Source of the DNA: Gemmatimonadaceae bacterium
GTDB taxonomy: Bacteria; Gemmatimonadota; Gemmatimonadetes; Gemmatimonadales; Gemmatimonadaceae
Direction of reading: 5' to 3'
DNA length: 46,623 bases
Assembly: GCA_013816855.1 (NCBI GenBank)
Contig: JACDDT010000014.1
Coordinates: 1 to 46,623 of the forward strand
A model generated the notes under the pieces. It was given only the letters and a program-made list of their open reading frames with translations, was not told where the DNA came from and made no database searches. Positions 19,633 through 28,531 of the stretch are shown here, piece after piece (position 1 is the first letter of the stretch; the number at the start of each line of letters is the position of its first letter). The position numbers and the translations under genes were made by a program.

Positions 19633-20325
19633 TTACTTCTTGGCAGACTTGCGTGCGGACTTCGCCGTGCTCTTGCGAGCAGGCTTCTTTCCATCCTCAC
19701 CCTTGATCTGGCGAAGCTGCGCGTCCGTGCTCTCGCTCGAAACAATCTGCGAGCGGGTGCCAGCGTTCGAGGACTTATGGATTTCCTTCAAGTCCTCCTC
19801 CCGCTGCCGGAGTGAACGGAGGCGTTCCGCGTCCTTCAAGTCCGCGTTCTCCTCCTCACGGTCGGCCTGCTGCTCTGCCTGCTTCCGGCGTGCATCAATG
19901 TCGGAGACAGCCAGCTTTTCGAGACTTTCGTTCTCCCCGAGGAGCGAGTTGATCTCGTCGAGAATGTGCTGCCGACCCGCGCCCTTGATCCCGATTTCCG
20001 TGACCTTGAACACGCGGAGAGCTTCCTTGCGCGGTCCACCGCTACGAACCAGCTCTCCCTCGTAGAGTGAATCGAACAGCGTCGGATTTCCAGTCGCCGT
20101 ATCCAGCAGCTTTTTCAGCTCCTCGACCGACACGCTATCGGCGCTCGCGCCCTCAACAACACTTGGGCCGAACACCGACTGACTCTTTGCAACCTGATCT
20201 GCGGACGTATGGGTGTGGGACCCGAGTACACGAGCGCCGAAGATTTCCTCGCCGCCCATGCGCTTTGCCGCCGCCTTTGCCGCCTGCTCCTCTCCCACTA
20301 CGCGGCTTCCGAAATTGTCGGACAA
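19633..20325 (-). CDS. Coiled-coil protein with histone-H1-like tail, 230 aa
   Basis: The start is TTG at 20325, supported by GAGAGG five bases upstream. The protein is charged and helical, with a Glu/Arg-rich coiled coil at about 140-185, and ends in a Lys/Ala/Ser tail (KKPARKSTAKSARKSAKK) like eukaryotic H1 or bacterial histone-like tails. It lies between MCP and connector genes and is probably in or on the virion. DNA contact by the basic tail is an inference. Confidence 0.65.
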   Translation of the reverse strand: MSDNFGSRVVGEEQAAKAAAKRMGGEEIFGARVLGSHTHTSADQVAKSQSVFGPSVVEGASADSVSVEELKKLLDTATGNPTLFDSLYEGELVRSGGPRKEALRVFKVTEIGIKGAGRQHILDEINSLLGENESLEKLAVSDIDARRKQAEQQADREEENADLKDAERLRSLRQREEDLKEIHKSSNAGTRSQIVSSESTDAQLRQIKGEDGKKPARKSTAKSARKSAKK

Positions 20326-20346
20326 TGTTACCTCTCGTTTCAGAAG

Positions 20347-20928
20347 TTATGGAATGATGATGTGCGAAGCCGCCGCAGCCGTTCCACCGTGACCGAAAAC
20401 TTTCCGGTCGCGCATGATCCGCCTGTAATGGTCCCGCCCATCTGTGCGTAGGTACTCTGCCTGTCGCGCCTCTTGCTCGCGCCGGGCAGGTTCGTCATTG
20501 GTTTCATCCAGCCGCGCCGCGAACGCTCTCTCCGCATCGTTACGGAAAGCATGATCTCGTGCTCTGAAATCTTCCAGAATCGTGCAGCGGTAATCCGTCT
20601 CCGCCTTCCCCGTCTGGCAGATCACCGTTCCCTCGACATCTTGGCCTTCGGGAACTTGGTACTGCGCGATCTGCGCGAAACCCTGTTGCAACAGCTTTCC
20701 CAACAGAATGTGTTTCGGCGACGCCTTCGCACCGATCATTTCCTGCTGGTAGAGGATTGCTGCACCCGCCTTGACGCGCTGCGGTGTGAGCCGCACAGCA
20801 CCAAGCCGCCAATCTCCCTCGCCGAAATGCACGAGTTCGATTGTAGGGTCCAAGTCGCGGAGGGACGCCAGCAGGTTCATTGGAGTCTCGACCGCTCCGA
20901 GAGATTCGTAAGACAGTAGCCGCTTCAC
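20347..20928 (-). CDS. Hypothetical protein downstream of MCP, 193 aa
   Basis: I place the start at GTG 20928, just below the MCP stop (TAA at 20931-20933). A longer frame into MCP is rejected. ATG at about 20880 is an alternative, since the GTG lacks a clear ribosome site. The sequence (YESLGAVETPMNLLASLRDLDP ... ILYQQEMIGAK) is mixed alpha/beta with a charged helical C-terminus. Position suggests a head-completion or DNA-ejection role, but I recognise no family. Confidence 0.6.
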   Translation of the reverse strand: MKRLLSYESLGAVETPMNLLASLRDLDPTIELVHFGEGDWRLGAVRLTPQRVKAGAAILYQQEMIGAKASPKHILLGKLLQQGFAQIAQYQVPEGQDVEGTVICQTGKAETDYRCTILEDFRARDHAFRNDAERAFAARLDETNDEPARREQEARQAEYLRTDGRDHYRRIMRDRKVFGHGGTAAAASHIIIP

Positions 20929-20930
20929 GG

Positions 20931-22352
20931 TTAGTAGTTGAACTGTCGCAGGAGGCCGTCGATACGGAAGTTCTGGCGCGGGTTGATGCACGCGAGCTGC
21001 TCGTACATCTTGCCGAACGCGAAGTACGCATCCTTACGACCAACCGCATCGGTGACGAGGTTCCACACCGATCCGCCACGGCTCACCCATTCCCACTGTC
21101 CAAGCGTGAAACGTCTCCACGAGGAAGTCGTAAGCCCGAACGCGATCTGCGGCGGGAGCTTCCGAGCTGTCTTGAAGGTGAGCGTCCTGTCGCCGAGCAT
21201 GATTGACAGACCAGCAACACCACCCGTGTAGCTTCTCGGATCGTTGATAACGCGGTTTGCACGCAGCGCCTTCCAGTAACCGATAGGAGCGTGCGGGTTC
21301 GTGACGAGAACGTCGATCTTGGCACCGGATACTGCGGAGGTCGCCACATCGGCCACCATGAGCAGGTCCTCGGTCAGCACGCCATTGTAAGGCGCGACAG
21401 AGCCGTCGATCACGCGAGCGTTCCAGTTACGGTTTCCAGCGCGTGCAATGTTGTTGTACGTCGCGAGGATTCCGCCGTTGTCCACGCCAGCAAGGAGGCC
21501 GCTGATCTCACGATCAACTCCGCCGTTCTGTGAGGACGTTCCCGACTGGTCGCCTGCGAAGATGTAGTCGTTCGCCGCGATTGCCGCGAGGAGGGCTGCA
21601 TCTGCTGTAACCGTGATCGCATTGTTGGTTTCGTTGATTGACTCAACGAGAGCCGCCTGCGTGGTGCCTGCATTCTTTAGGACTGCGCCAGCCGGGGTGG
21701 ACGAGAACGTGAGTGTCTCGCCTTCCGAGAACTGGAGCCACGCGTCGGCGTAGCCAGTGACTCCGAGCGCACGGTCAACCGTGATCACGGAACCAACGAC
21801 CGACACGACACGCGCCTTAATGGCGGCACCATAGCCGATATACATGCGGTCAATTTCATTGACGACACGCTGCTTCGTATCGGGCAGCGCACGTTCCATG
21901 TAATTGATGAAACTGCCTTCGTCGCTTACAACCTTTTCCATAACGTCGCCCGTCATTTCGACAACGCCGAGAATCTTTTTCAGGAAGATTCTGGAATTGG
22001 CTGCACGGGGAAGCTGCGGAACCGGGAGGTAATCGTTTTCAGCGCGTGCTCCTGCGGCACCAGCAAGCCGGAGATAGTGCGCCATTTCGATATACCTGCC
22101 GCCAGTGGTCTCCTCTGTCTTGACATTCATGTCCGTCTTGAACAGGTCCATCAGCTCAGAATCGGAAACGATGTCGCGCATAAGGGGGTCGCTGTAGATC
22201 ACCTTCATCAGCGTATCCAAGCTTGCAGTCGTGGTCGTTACTCCGGCGAATCCAATACCGGAAAACGCCCATGCAGGATTCACGGCAGCGACGAGGAACA
22301 TCGCAGCCAGAACCGCAAAAGCCGCAAGCCGGGAAGTGATTACTCGCTTCAT
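20931..22352 (-). CDS. Major capsid protein, HK97-fold type, 473 aa
   Basis: Its place directly after the scaffold gene, its length and the pattern (N-terminal helix, SDPLMRDIVSDSELMDLF, E-loop-like region with Tyr/Leu, then the LVTNPHAPIGYWKALR and GRKDAYFAFGKMYEQLACIN parts) fit HK97-fold MCPs of podovirus type. Unusually, residues 1-29 look like a Sec signal peptide: basic start MKRVITSR, hydrophobic core AAFAVLAAMFLVAAV, then AWA before Phe30. The ATG at 22352 has a GAGAG-like site, while internal starts have none, so the segment appears to be translated. It may be a delta-domain-like N-terminus removed during maturation. Confidence 0.88.
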   Translation of the reverse strand: MKRVITSRLAAFAVLAAMFLVAAVNPAWAFSGIGFAGVTTTTASLDTLMKVIYSDPLMRDIVSDSELMDLFKTDMNVKTEETTGGRYIEMAHYLRLAGAAGARAENDYLPVPQLPRAANSRIFLKKILGVVEMTGDVMEKVVSDEGSFINYMERALPDTKQRVVNEIDRMYIGYGAAIKARVVSVVGSVITVDRALGVTGYADAWLQFSEGETLTFSSTPAGAVLKNAGTTQAALVESINETNNAITVTADAALLAAIAANDYIFAGDQSGTSSQNGGVDREISGLLAGVDNGGILATYNNIARAGNRNWNARVIDGSVAPYNGVLTEDLLMVADVATSAVSGAKIDVLVTNPHAPIGYWKALRANRVINDPRSYTGGVAGLSIMLGDRTLTFKTARKLPPQIAFGLTTSSWRRFTLGQWEWVSRGGSVWNLVTDAVGRKDAYFAFGKMYEQLACINPRQNFRIDGLLRQFNY

Positions 22353-22386
22353 AGCTTTACACTCTCAATCAAAGGGTTACGGCCAA

Positions 22387-23661
22387 TCACGCGGACAGCT
22401 TGCGACCTTTCGCATTCTGCTCGCGGTGCCATTTGAGCCGTTCTTCAACGGACTGATTGGGTGGCGGTGTGATTGCGTTTCCGGGGCTTCCCGCTCCAGC
22501 GGGAGTAGCGGCGGCTGCTCGCCTCACCTGTGACGCCTTGCGAAACTGTGCTCCAGTCTTGGGGGCTGGCTTTTCCGGCAGAGTCTTGGCGCTCGGTCTG
22601 GCGACCGGAGCGGGAGACTGTGATCCGCCTGCTGGCTTACCCGTACTGGTCCTGCTGTCCACCGGGTTCAGGCCGTGCGCGGCAAGGCGCTTGGCGAGAA
22701 TAGCCGGAATATGTTCAACGGGAATAATATCTAGTCCCTGTTGTTCTGCATAGCGTTTTATGTCGCCAATGGAATCGCTGTAAAGAAGTCGCGCCGCTTC
22801 GTCCGAAAGATTCTCCGGGATCAGCGACTGCACGGTGTTCTTGACTTCCGAGACGTTCCGGTCAACGACGCGGTTGAACTGCTGCTGCTCCTGAAAATGG
22901 TTCTTTCGCTCGGCAATGTCAGCGCGAACACGGTGGCCTTCGGCTGCGAGCTCACGCGGATCGTTGACGAACTCCTCGACTTTGCTCGCGATCCGGGCCC
23001 ACACCCTCGGGTCCGTGATGAGCGAGAGTGCCATGTACTCCTGCGTTTCGATGTCGTCGGCGAGAGCTTCACGAACAACCGACGCGGGATCGTACTGGAG
23101 CTGCTCAATGAACTCCCTCTGTTGCGTCCGGGCCTCCATGACCTCGGCACGCTCGGCTCGCAACTGCTCGGTACGCCGGAAGCCGTTCACTAAATGCCGG
23201 AAGTGATCGACCTCCTCCTGCGTCTCGAACTTGTACTGGAGCGGATCGTCCTCTGGACGGCGACCGGGTATCTCGACCACGAACGGGTCCTCGGCCTCTA
23301 GCTGCCCGTCTGCGGCCTTATCTCCCTCGACTGGCTCCGCACCTACCTCCGAACCCTCGTCGTGCCCTGCGGCGTCCTGCCCGGCCTCGGGCGCACTATC
23401 AGCGGACTCGTCACCCGTCACGGCTCCGGCACCAACCTCTTTCCGGGGCTGATCGGTGAAGCGCCCGCCTTCGTCACGCGAGACTTTCGCGGGCTCGGTG
23501 TCGGCGAGCAGCGACTTTCCGGCTTCGACGTTGGCCCGGGCTTGTCTCGTCGCGAAGTCGATTGCCGATTCCTGCGGTCCTGCGGGCGCTGCTGGTGCTA
23601 CGGGTGCTACCGGGGCCGGAGCTACTGGAGCTGCGACGGCGGTGCCTGAATCTTCTGCCAC
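22387..23661 (-). CDS. Capsid scaffolding protein, 424 aa
   Basis: The start is GTG at 23661, with GGAG seven bases upstream, which overlaps the last codons of the portal gene. The protein is acidic and Ala/Pro-rich in the first 110 residues, then strongly helical (about 150-330) with heptad-like charged segments, and ends basic (VEERLKWHREQNAKGRKLS). This composition, the lack of cysteines and the location between portal and MCP identify a scaffold. The basic end is the usual coat-binding part. No protease domain is visible. Confidence 0.85.
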   Translation of the reverse strand: MAEDSGTAVAAPVAPAPVAPVAPAAPAGPQESAIDFATRQARANVEAGKSLLADTEPAKVSRDEGGRFTDQPRKEVGAGAVTGDESADSAPEAGQDAAGHDEGSEVGAEPVEGDKAADGQLEAEDPFVVEIPGRRPEDDPLQYKFETQEEVDHFRHLVNGFRRTEQLRAERAEVMEARTQQREFIEQLQYDPASVVREALADDIETQEYMALSLITDPRVWARIASKVEEFVNDPRELAAEGHRVRADIAERKNHFQEQQQFNRVVDRNVSEVKNTVQSLIPENLSDEAARLLYSDSIGDIKRYAEQQGLDIIPVEHIPAILAKRLAAHGLNPVDSRTSTGKPAGGSQSPAPVARPSAKTLPEKPAPKTGAQFRKASQVRRAAAATPAGAGSPGNAITPPPNQSVEERLKWHREQNAKGRKLSA

Positions 23662-23662
23662 G

Positions 23663-25981
23663 TTATATCTCCATTTCGCCGCTTCCCATTGGGAGAGTCG
23701 GCAGGTTTCCACCCGGCACACCGCCACTCGGCGCTGTGGGGAGCGGAGGTTGAACGCTCGTGTTCGGCGGAGCGCCTGCGCCGGAGGGCGAGCTGCCTGC
23801 CCCCAACATCGGCTGCGGGTTCATGGCCTGCTGTGTCTGGAATCCGACCATAGCGGCCTGCGCCTGCGCCATTTGGTGCGCCTTCCGGTGGAACACATAG
23901 CCGGACTGGATTTGCGGGTCCTGTTTCTTGAACTCGGGGGACTTCATGAAGTCCTCCAGCACGGTCAGGTGAACGTCGTGATCGTACCACTCGTACACCG
24001 GGATTTCTCGCGGGTCGGTGCCTTGCAGGAGCTGGCCGTTTTCCTGCTCTGCCGTCGTGCGATCGACGCCGCCGACCTTCGTGACGCGGCTCATGTGCGG
24101 CATGTGCATCAGCTCGTAGAACTTTTTGAGCGTCGCGGGCTCTCCGGGAATGCCGAGCAGGCCGTCCATATACATCTTGTAAACCCGGGTCTGCCTCTCG
24201 CCCCGGCCTTCCGGGAGCATGGATTCAACGTCGGGAATGATATTGATGTTCCCTTCCTCGAACATCTGCGGCAGGACGACAATCGTGCGGGCAATGTTGT
24301 CCTCGCCCGCGTACTGGATCGTGCGCTCCTCGTCCCATATCATAGGCAGGAGTACCTGCCAATCTTCGATCAACCGGGCGTACTCCTCCGGTGCCCTGCG
24401 TAGTGTTGGCCCCAAGAAACGGTCGGTGTTGAAGCGCAGCTCTTTGATTAGCTCGCCAGACGGATCGCTCCCCTCGGGAGGCGCTCCACTCGTGCCGTTC
24501 AGGTTGCCAATGTCGGTCAGCTCGCGGAGTAGAATCTCCATGAGCTTGTATGTGTCATTTCCGAGCGAAGGGGCTTGCAGGTATTGGACGGGGTTCGACA
24601 CCCCGTTGGGCATCGTGATTATGTGCGTCTCGCCCGGCGCGTTGGTCCAGTTGCCTTCCTCAATCCCGGTGCGCCCGTCGATCAGCGTCTTGGGATTGGT
24701 CAGCAGGTGAACGTGCTGCGAGACGGAGCCCGCGATCTCGTTGTACTGGCGCTGGATCGGGTTCATCGCTTCCTGCGGCGTAGTGCCACCGAAGCGTCCC
24801 GGCAGGCGGACGAACTCCCATGTCCTGATCGGCGAGCAATGCTTGAAGTTCCCCGGGCGCGGGCCGTCGTAGAGCAACGTCTTTTTCGTGGCGAGCATCA
24901 TGCGCCCGTTTTCCATTCCGGGCCGGGGTGACGGGATTTCGTAGCGCGTAGTCAGCTCGCAATATCCGTCCGTGTTCGCGCCCGCCGTCTGCTTCATCGG
25001 GTCGCCCGAGGTCGCGCCATAGAACCCGGTGCCGAACAGGATTCGCTCCAGCTCGCCGAAGTCGGCGACGCCCCCGGTTTTTACGTCGGGCTCGACGTAC
25101 TGCCCGGTCAGCTCAAAGATTTCTTCGGGTGTGACAAAACTTTTGTACGAGTGCCACCGTTTCTTGTGCCACGCGCTCGGACCCCATTCACCGCGCACCT
25201 GCATCGGCGAAAGCACATCAACGCATAGCTGTCCCTCGGGTTCCGCGTGCGGTTCGCCATGCGGGACCAGCTCTGTTTGCTCACCTGTTTCGTCGAGTGC
25301 GCGGAGCTTCGCAAGTGGGTTTCCCTCTTGGTCGAATGGAACGTCGCTCGCCTGCTGCTTCATGGGTTCGCCGTACTGGTCCAAGATCGGGGAGTCGTAC
25401 TGGTCGGTGACTTCCAGCTCCGCGTCTCCGATCCACGGTTTAAGCTTGCCCTTGTTCGGGTCAATGCGGGACATCATGTGACCGCGCCCGGCTGTAATCA
25501 TCCACATCGCCATACGGTCGTGATTGTCCACCATGCCGAGTTCGCGCCATAACATTTTCTGCGCGATGTCCATGATCTCGGCCAGCTCGGCGTCGATCCT
25601 GTCCGGCCCCGGCACGAAGGTCAGGATCGGCAGGTTCTCGGTGGCGCGTGCGTGCGTAATGATGAACCACGGAAGCAGGCGGTTGAACACGGGTTGCTGC
25701 CGCCATGTGCGCTCGTCCGAACTCCACCACTCGCTTATGTCAATCCAGCGATTCAAGATCGGGTGATAGACCGAGTTCTGCTGGCCCGCGAGCATACGGA
25801 CATTTTCCTCGACCTGCCGATTGTACGGGCGAACAAGGTCGTCCTGTGAGTCCCACGAAGTTTTGAGATACGCGAGGCGGTCGGCGTCGCGAGCTTCATC
25901 CGGCTCGTTGTCCTCGCGAAGCGGAATGAAACTCTTGTCTCGGGCTGTGACGCTCGTACTGGTCGTGCTCGACTCGATCAT
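23663..25981 (-). CDS. Portal protein, P22-like family, 772 aa
   Basis: Length and motifs match podovirus portals: an N-terminal helical wing (RLAYLKTSWDSQDDLVRPYN), a clip/stem core with NPIQRQYNEIAGSVSQHVHL, and a long C-terminal extension that is helical (HRKAHQMAQAQAAMVGFQTQ) and then Pro/Gly-rich. It forms the dodecameric DNA channel at the capsid vertex. A GAGG site lies just before ATG 25981 and partly inside a small hairpin. TerL is encoded three genes upstream and the scaffold directly downstream. Confidence 0.92.
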   Translation of the reverse strand: MIESSTTSTSVTARDKSFIPLREDNEPDEARDADRLAYLKTSWDSQDDLVRPYNRQVEENVRMLAGQQNSVYHPILNRWIDISEWWSSDERTWRQQPVFNRLLPWFIITHARATENLPILTFVPGPDRIDAELAEIMDIAQKMLWRELGMVDNHDRMAMWMITAGRGHMMSRIDPNKGKLKPWIGDAELEVTDQYDSPILDQYGEPMKQQASDVPFDQEGNPLAKLRALDETGEQTELVPHGEPHAEPEGQLCVDVLSPMQVRGEWGPSAWHKKRWHSYKSFVTPEEIFELTGQYVEPDVKTGGVADFGELERILFGTGFYGATSGDPMKQTAGANTDGYCELTTRYEIPSPRPGMENGRMMLATKKTLLYDGPRPGNFKHCSPIRTWEFVRLPGRFGGTTPQEAMNPIQRQYNEIAGSVSQHVHLLTNPKTLIDGRTGIEEGNWTNAPGETHIITMPNGVSNPVQYLQAPSLGNDTYKLMEILLRELTDIGNLNGTSGAPPEGSDPSGELIKELRFNTDRFLGPTLRRAPEEYARLIEDWQVLLPMIWDEERTIQYAGEDNIARTIVVLPQMFEEGNINIIPDVESMLPEGRGERQTRVYKMYMDGLLGIPGEPATLKKFYELMHMPHMSRVTKVGGVDRTTAEQENGQLLQGTDPREIPVYEWYDHDVHLTVLEDFMKSPEFKKQDPQIQSGYVFHRKAHQMAQAQAAMVGFQTQQAMNPQPMLGAGSSPSGAGAPPNTSVQPPLPTAPSGGVPGGNLPTLPMGSGEMEI

Positions 25982-25987
25982 TTCACC

Positions 25988-26005
25988 TCGGGCTTATCCG
26001 CCCGA
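25988..26005 (-). promoter_or_regulatory. Hairpin overlapping the portal ribosome site
   Basis: In the 55-bp gap before the portal gene, minus-strand RNA can pair TCGGGC with GCCCGA around a 6-base loop. The 3' arm runs into the GAGG Shine-Dalgarno site. No T-run follows, so this is not a terminator. It could tune portal translation or mark an RNA-processing site. Confidence 0.35.
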
Positions 26006-26036
26006 AAATAATGTTGAACGCAAAAACAATCCCCTG

Positions 26037-26348
26037 TCATGTAACGGGGTTGATGATCCATACGCCTGTCAGAACTTCAACGCTCGCGCACCTTCCCCAC
26101 ACCTCAATCTTCGCCACCGGGGTCATGTTGCCGGGGATTTTTCTCGCTGCGTTGTAAACGTGGAAGTGCGTCGTCCGCTGGCTTGTGTCGAGCATTTCGG
26201 AGATCGCCTTGCCGTTGTTTCCCCGGATCACCAGCTCGACCACAACGGCCTCGGAAGGTGTGAACGGACGCAGCAAGGGAACGCGTCCCGGGTTGGAAAG
26301 CGCCTGCTCCACCCTCTCCAGTGTCGCCCTGTCGGGTCCGTTATCCAC
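26037..26348 (-). CDS. LuxR/GerE-type HTH protein, 103 aa
   Basis: Residues 29-87 read as a GerE helix-turn-helix: FTPSEAVVVELVIRGNNGKA, then ISEMLDTSQRTTHFHVYNAA, then a third helix ending KIEVWGR. This matches the pattern 'LTPRE..VL.L...G.S..EIA..L..S..TV..H' of response-regulator DNA-binding domains. No receiver domain is present. Start is GTG 26348 (GTG 26354 in the same frame also possible), overlapping the upstream stop by 8 bp. It sits inside the packaging/portal operon, so it might regulate late or host genes, or be a terminase-associated DNA-binding protein. Function not established. Confidence 0.7.
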   Translation of the reverse strand: MDNGPDRATLERVEQALSNPGRVPLLRPFTPSEAVVVELVIRGNNGKAISEMLDTSQRTTHFHVYNAARKIPGNMTPVAKIEVWGRCASVEVLTGVWIINPVT

Positions 26349-26694
26349 TGACACGCACCCCAAACTCACGGTTGCCGGAGACTGCGGCCTTCGCCTGCAT
26401 GGTCGCTTCCTGCTCGGAGATCGGAATGCCCCGGCGCTCGTACTCCTCCTTGATTGCCGCAGCTCCGCGCCGTGTCGCTTCACTGTTCACCCGGGCGAGT
26501 GCGACCGTCACCGGGTCCGCTGTCGCCGGGATCGTAACCGCCGGACGCAGCTCGGGCGAATGCACGGACAGCATGTTGCCGAGGCGCGTGAGTTCCGCCA
26601 TGTGGCGACGGTCGGCGAACAGGGTGGCACCTATGAAGCCCGCGATGATCCCGAGCGAGAGCCCGAGCCCGAGCATCGCACCCGCGAAGATCAC
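26341..26694 (-). CDS. Small membrane-anchored protein, 117 aa
   Basis: GTG start overlapping the upstream stop (GTGA). One N-terminal hydrophobic segment (LGLGLSLGIIAGFIGATLF) is followed by a basic turn and a soluble helical tail (VALARVNSEATRRGAAAIKEE). It looks like a single-pass inner-membrane protein with its tail in the cytoplasm. The location between TerL and portal is unusual for lysis genes. Role unknown. Confidence 0.65.
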   Translation of the reverse strand: MIFAGAMLGLGLSLGIIAGFIGATLFADRRHMAELTRLGNMLSVHSPELRPAVTIPATADPVTVALARVNSEATRRGAAAIKEEYERRGIPISEQEATMQAKAAVSGNREFGVRVSG

Positions 26695-26951
26695 GAGTCA
26701 CCTTCCGTCGGCGCACCCTTCGGCCCTTCCGTCGCCGGGATCGGACCCGACCCCAACGGCTTTTTCAGGTAGCGCCACAGGCGATTGGGCCAGCGCATTT
26801 GCACGCTCGCCCGGTGGAACTGCGTGAGGACGGCGTACAGCTCGCCGCGCTTCACCTTCAACTCCGCCTTTTCCGGCATCCTCTCGAAGTCGAAGTACTG
26901 CGAGATCGTTTCAGTTTTGCGCTCAATCGGTGCCCTTTTCTGTATCGTCAA
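26691..26951 (-). CDS. Small hypothetical protein downstream of TerL, 86 aa
   Basis: Most likely starts at TTG 26951, overlapping the TerL stop (TTGA). A longer frame through the TerL gene is a shadow. The protein is basic (LTIQKRAPIERKTETISQYF ... RWPNRLWRYLKKPLG), without membrane segments or cysteines. Unrecognised. Confidence 0.55.
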   Translation of the reverse strand: MTIQKRAPIERKTETISQYFDFERMPEKAELKVKRGELYAVLTQFHRASVQMRWPNRLWRYLKKPLGSGPIPATEGPKGAPTEGDS

Positions 26952-28525
26952 CCGCGTATCCCCGGTGTTAGAAGTGATTTGATTTTCCTTGCCGCTCTCC
27001 TGCCGCCCGGCAAGGGCCCATCCCGGTACAGGTGCTCGACCATGAAATTGAGCGTCGCTGTGTCCCATGCCTTGACGGGCTGCTGCATGAACGTCCCTAT
27101 GCCGCGAGGCGGGCGTGACGCCATAGCGACCCGGAGCGCGTCGTACCCGTCGTCGCCCCCTTCGCCCGTCTCGGTGTCTGCATCGACCTTCTGGACATCT
27201 TCCATGTCGTGCTCGTCTGTCACCATTGCCTGCAACTGGTCGAACAGCCAGCGATTCCCGGGCGTGTCCATAAACCGGAGCTTGGGCTCGCCGTCCGTCC
27301 CTTGCGGCCCGAGACCGCGCCATGCGAGGTAGTAGCGCAGGTTGTTGAGTCCGCGCTTCCGGTCAGTGATCCCGGCAGTCAGGAGAATGCCATGCCGCTG
27401 CATCTCCTCCATGATCGTCGGCTCGGTGTTCTTCGACTGCGCGGGCTTGGAGGCGAATGCGATTGAGTCGGTCGTGATGTACTGGAGGCGCTGCACTTCG
27501 CCGCGTGATTTCACCCGGTCGGCAATCTCGTCGATCCGGTGCCGCTGGCCCCGCACGCAGTCAGTCACCCATACGTCGCCGTCCTCGTTCACCGCGAAGT
27601 AGAGGAAAACCCACAAGTGGGCCCACCCCCAATCGAACCCGCCGAACATCTTCCAGTTGTACGGCACCGTGAAGGGCCGGACGATATGCACCGACTCCTC
27701 CAGCTCGGTGAATGCGGCCCCGATCCCGGCGTTCCAGTCACCGTACAGGAGCTGGTTCCGAAGCACCTCGGGCAGCGTGTAGAGCTGCGCCATGTAGAGC
27801 GGGTCGTTCGCGTAGATCGGGTTGTCGAGCACCGTGCCGGGAATGAATCGGCGCGACAGCTCGGCGACCTGCCCGTTCGGGAGTGTCAGACGCCTAACGT
27901 AGATTCGTTTCCCGTCGAGCCCGCACTTGTCGATGAATCGCCGCTTGATCCAGACAGAGCCCGACTTCCCCGGGTTGGCCGAGCCGAACCACTGGCGTTC
28001 AATCGCCGGATCAGGCGAGCGGATTTCCGCCTGCATCAGGTCGATCGTCTTTTCCTCTTTCAGGTTTCCGGCCTCGTCGGTGCCAATGAAACCCCACTCC
28101 TGACCCATGATCCGCTCGACATCTTCCGGCGACGCGATTGCCTCGAACTTGATCGTCGCGCCCGAGGGGAAAGTCCAGCGTCGATCGCTCCCATTCCACG
28201 ACGGTTTCGACGCCATGCGCGGGTACAGTCGGTGCGTCCGGTCGATCAGCTCCAGCATCTGCGGGCCCGTCTCCCTCGTGATGAGCGCCTTATAGCGTGG
28301 CTTGTCCACCTGACCCGTCGCTTTCGCAATGATCACATCGGACTTGCCCGGCCCCTTCGCCCCGCCACAGAGGACCTCGAACTCTTTCGCAGCCGTCGCC
28401 TTGAACTGCATCCCGGCGAAGGGAGCCCATAGCACGTTCGGGTGACTCAACGGCGCGGCCTCGACCACCATGCGAGCCAGACTACGGGCAGCGTAAGTAC
28501 CGCGAGGATAAGCACATAGGTCCAC
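26948..28525 (-). CDS. terL: Terminase large subunit, 525 aa
   Basis: ATPase part: Walker A GGAKGPGKSD (about 54-63), Walker B WGFIGTDEAG with Asp150/Glu151, coupling motif GSANP (181-185). Nuclease part: FGGFDWG (Asp298), YITTDSIAF (Asp353) and GGDDGYDALR near the C-terminus supply the metal-binding acids of the RNase-H-like fold. It pumps DNA into the prohead and cuts it. Start GTG 28525 has no clear ribosome site. ATG 28471 would give 507 aa and may be the real start. Confidence 0.95.
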   Translation of the reverse strand: MDLCAYPRGTYAARSLARMVVEAAPLSHPNVLWAPFAGMQFKATAAKEFEVLCGGAKGPGKSDVIIAKATGQVDKPRYKALITRETGPQMLELIDRTHRLYPRMASKPSWNGSDRRWTFPSGATIKFEAIASPEDVERIMGQEWGFIGTDEAGNLKEEKTIDLMQAEIRSPDPAIERQWFGSANPGKSGSVWIKRRFIDKCGLDGKRIYVRRLTLPNGQVAELSRRFIPGTVLDNPIYANDPLYMAQLYTLPEVLRNQLLYGDWNAGIGAAFTELEESVHIVRPFTVPYNWKMFGGFDWGWAHLWVFLYFAVNEDGDVWVTDCVRGQRHRIDEIADRVKSRGEVQRLQYITTDSIAFASKPAQSKNTEPTIMEEMQRHGILLTAGITDRKRGLNNLRYYLAWRGLGPQGTDGEPKLRFMDTPGNRWLFDQLQAMVTDEHDMEDVQKVDADTETGEGGDDGYDALRVAMASRPPRGIGTFMQQPVKAWDTATLNFMVEHLYRDGPLPGGRRAARKIKSLLTPGIRG

Positions 28526-28531
28526 ACCGGG

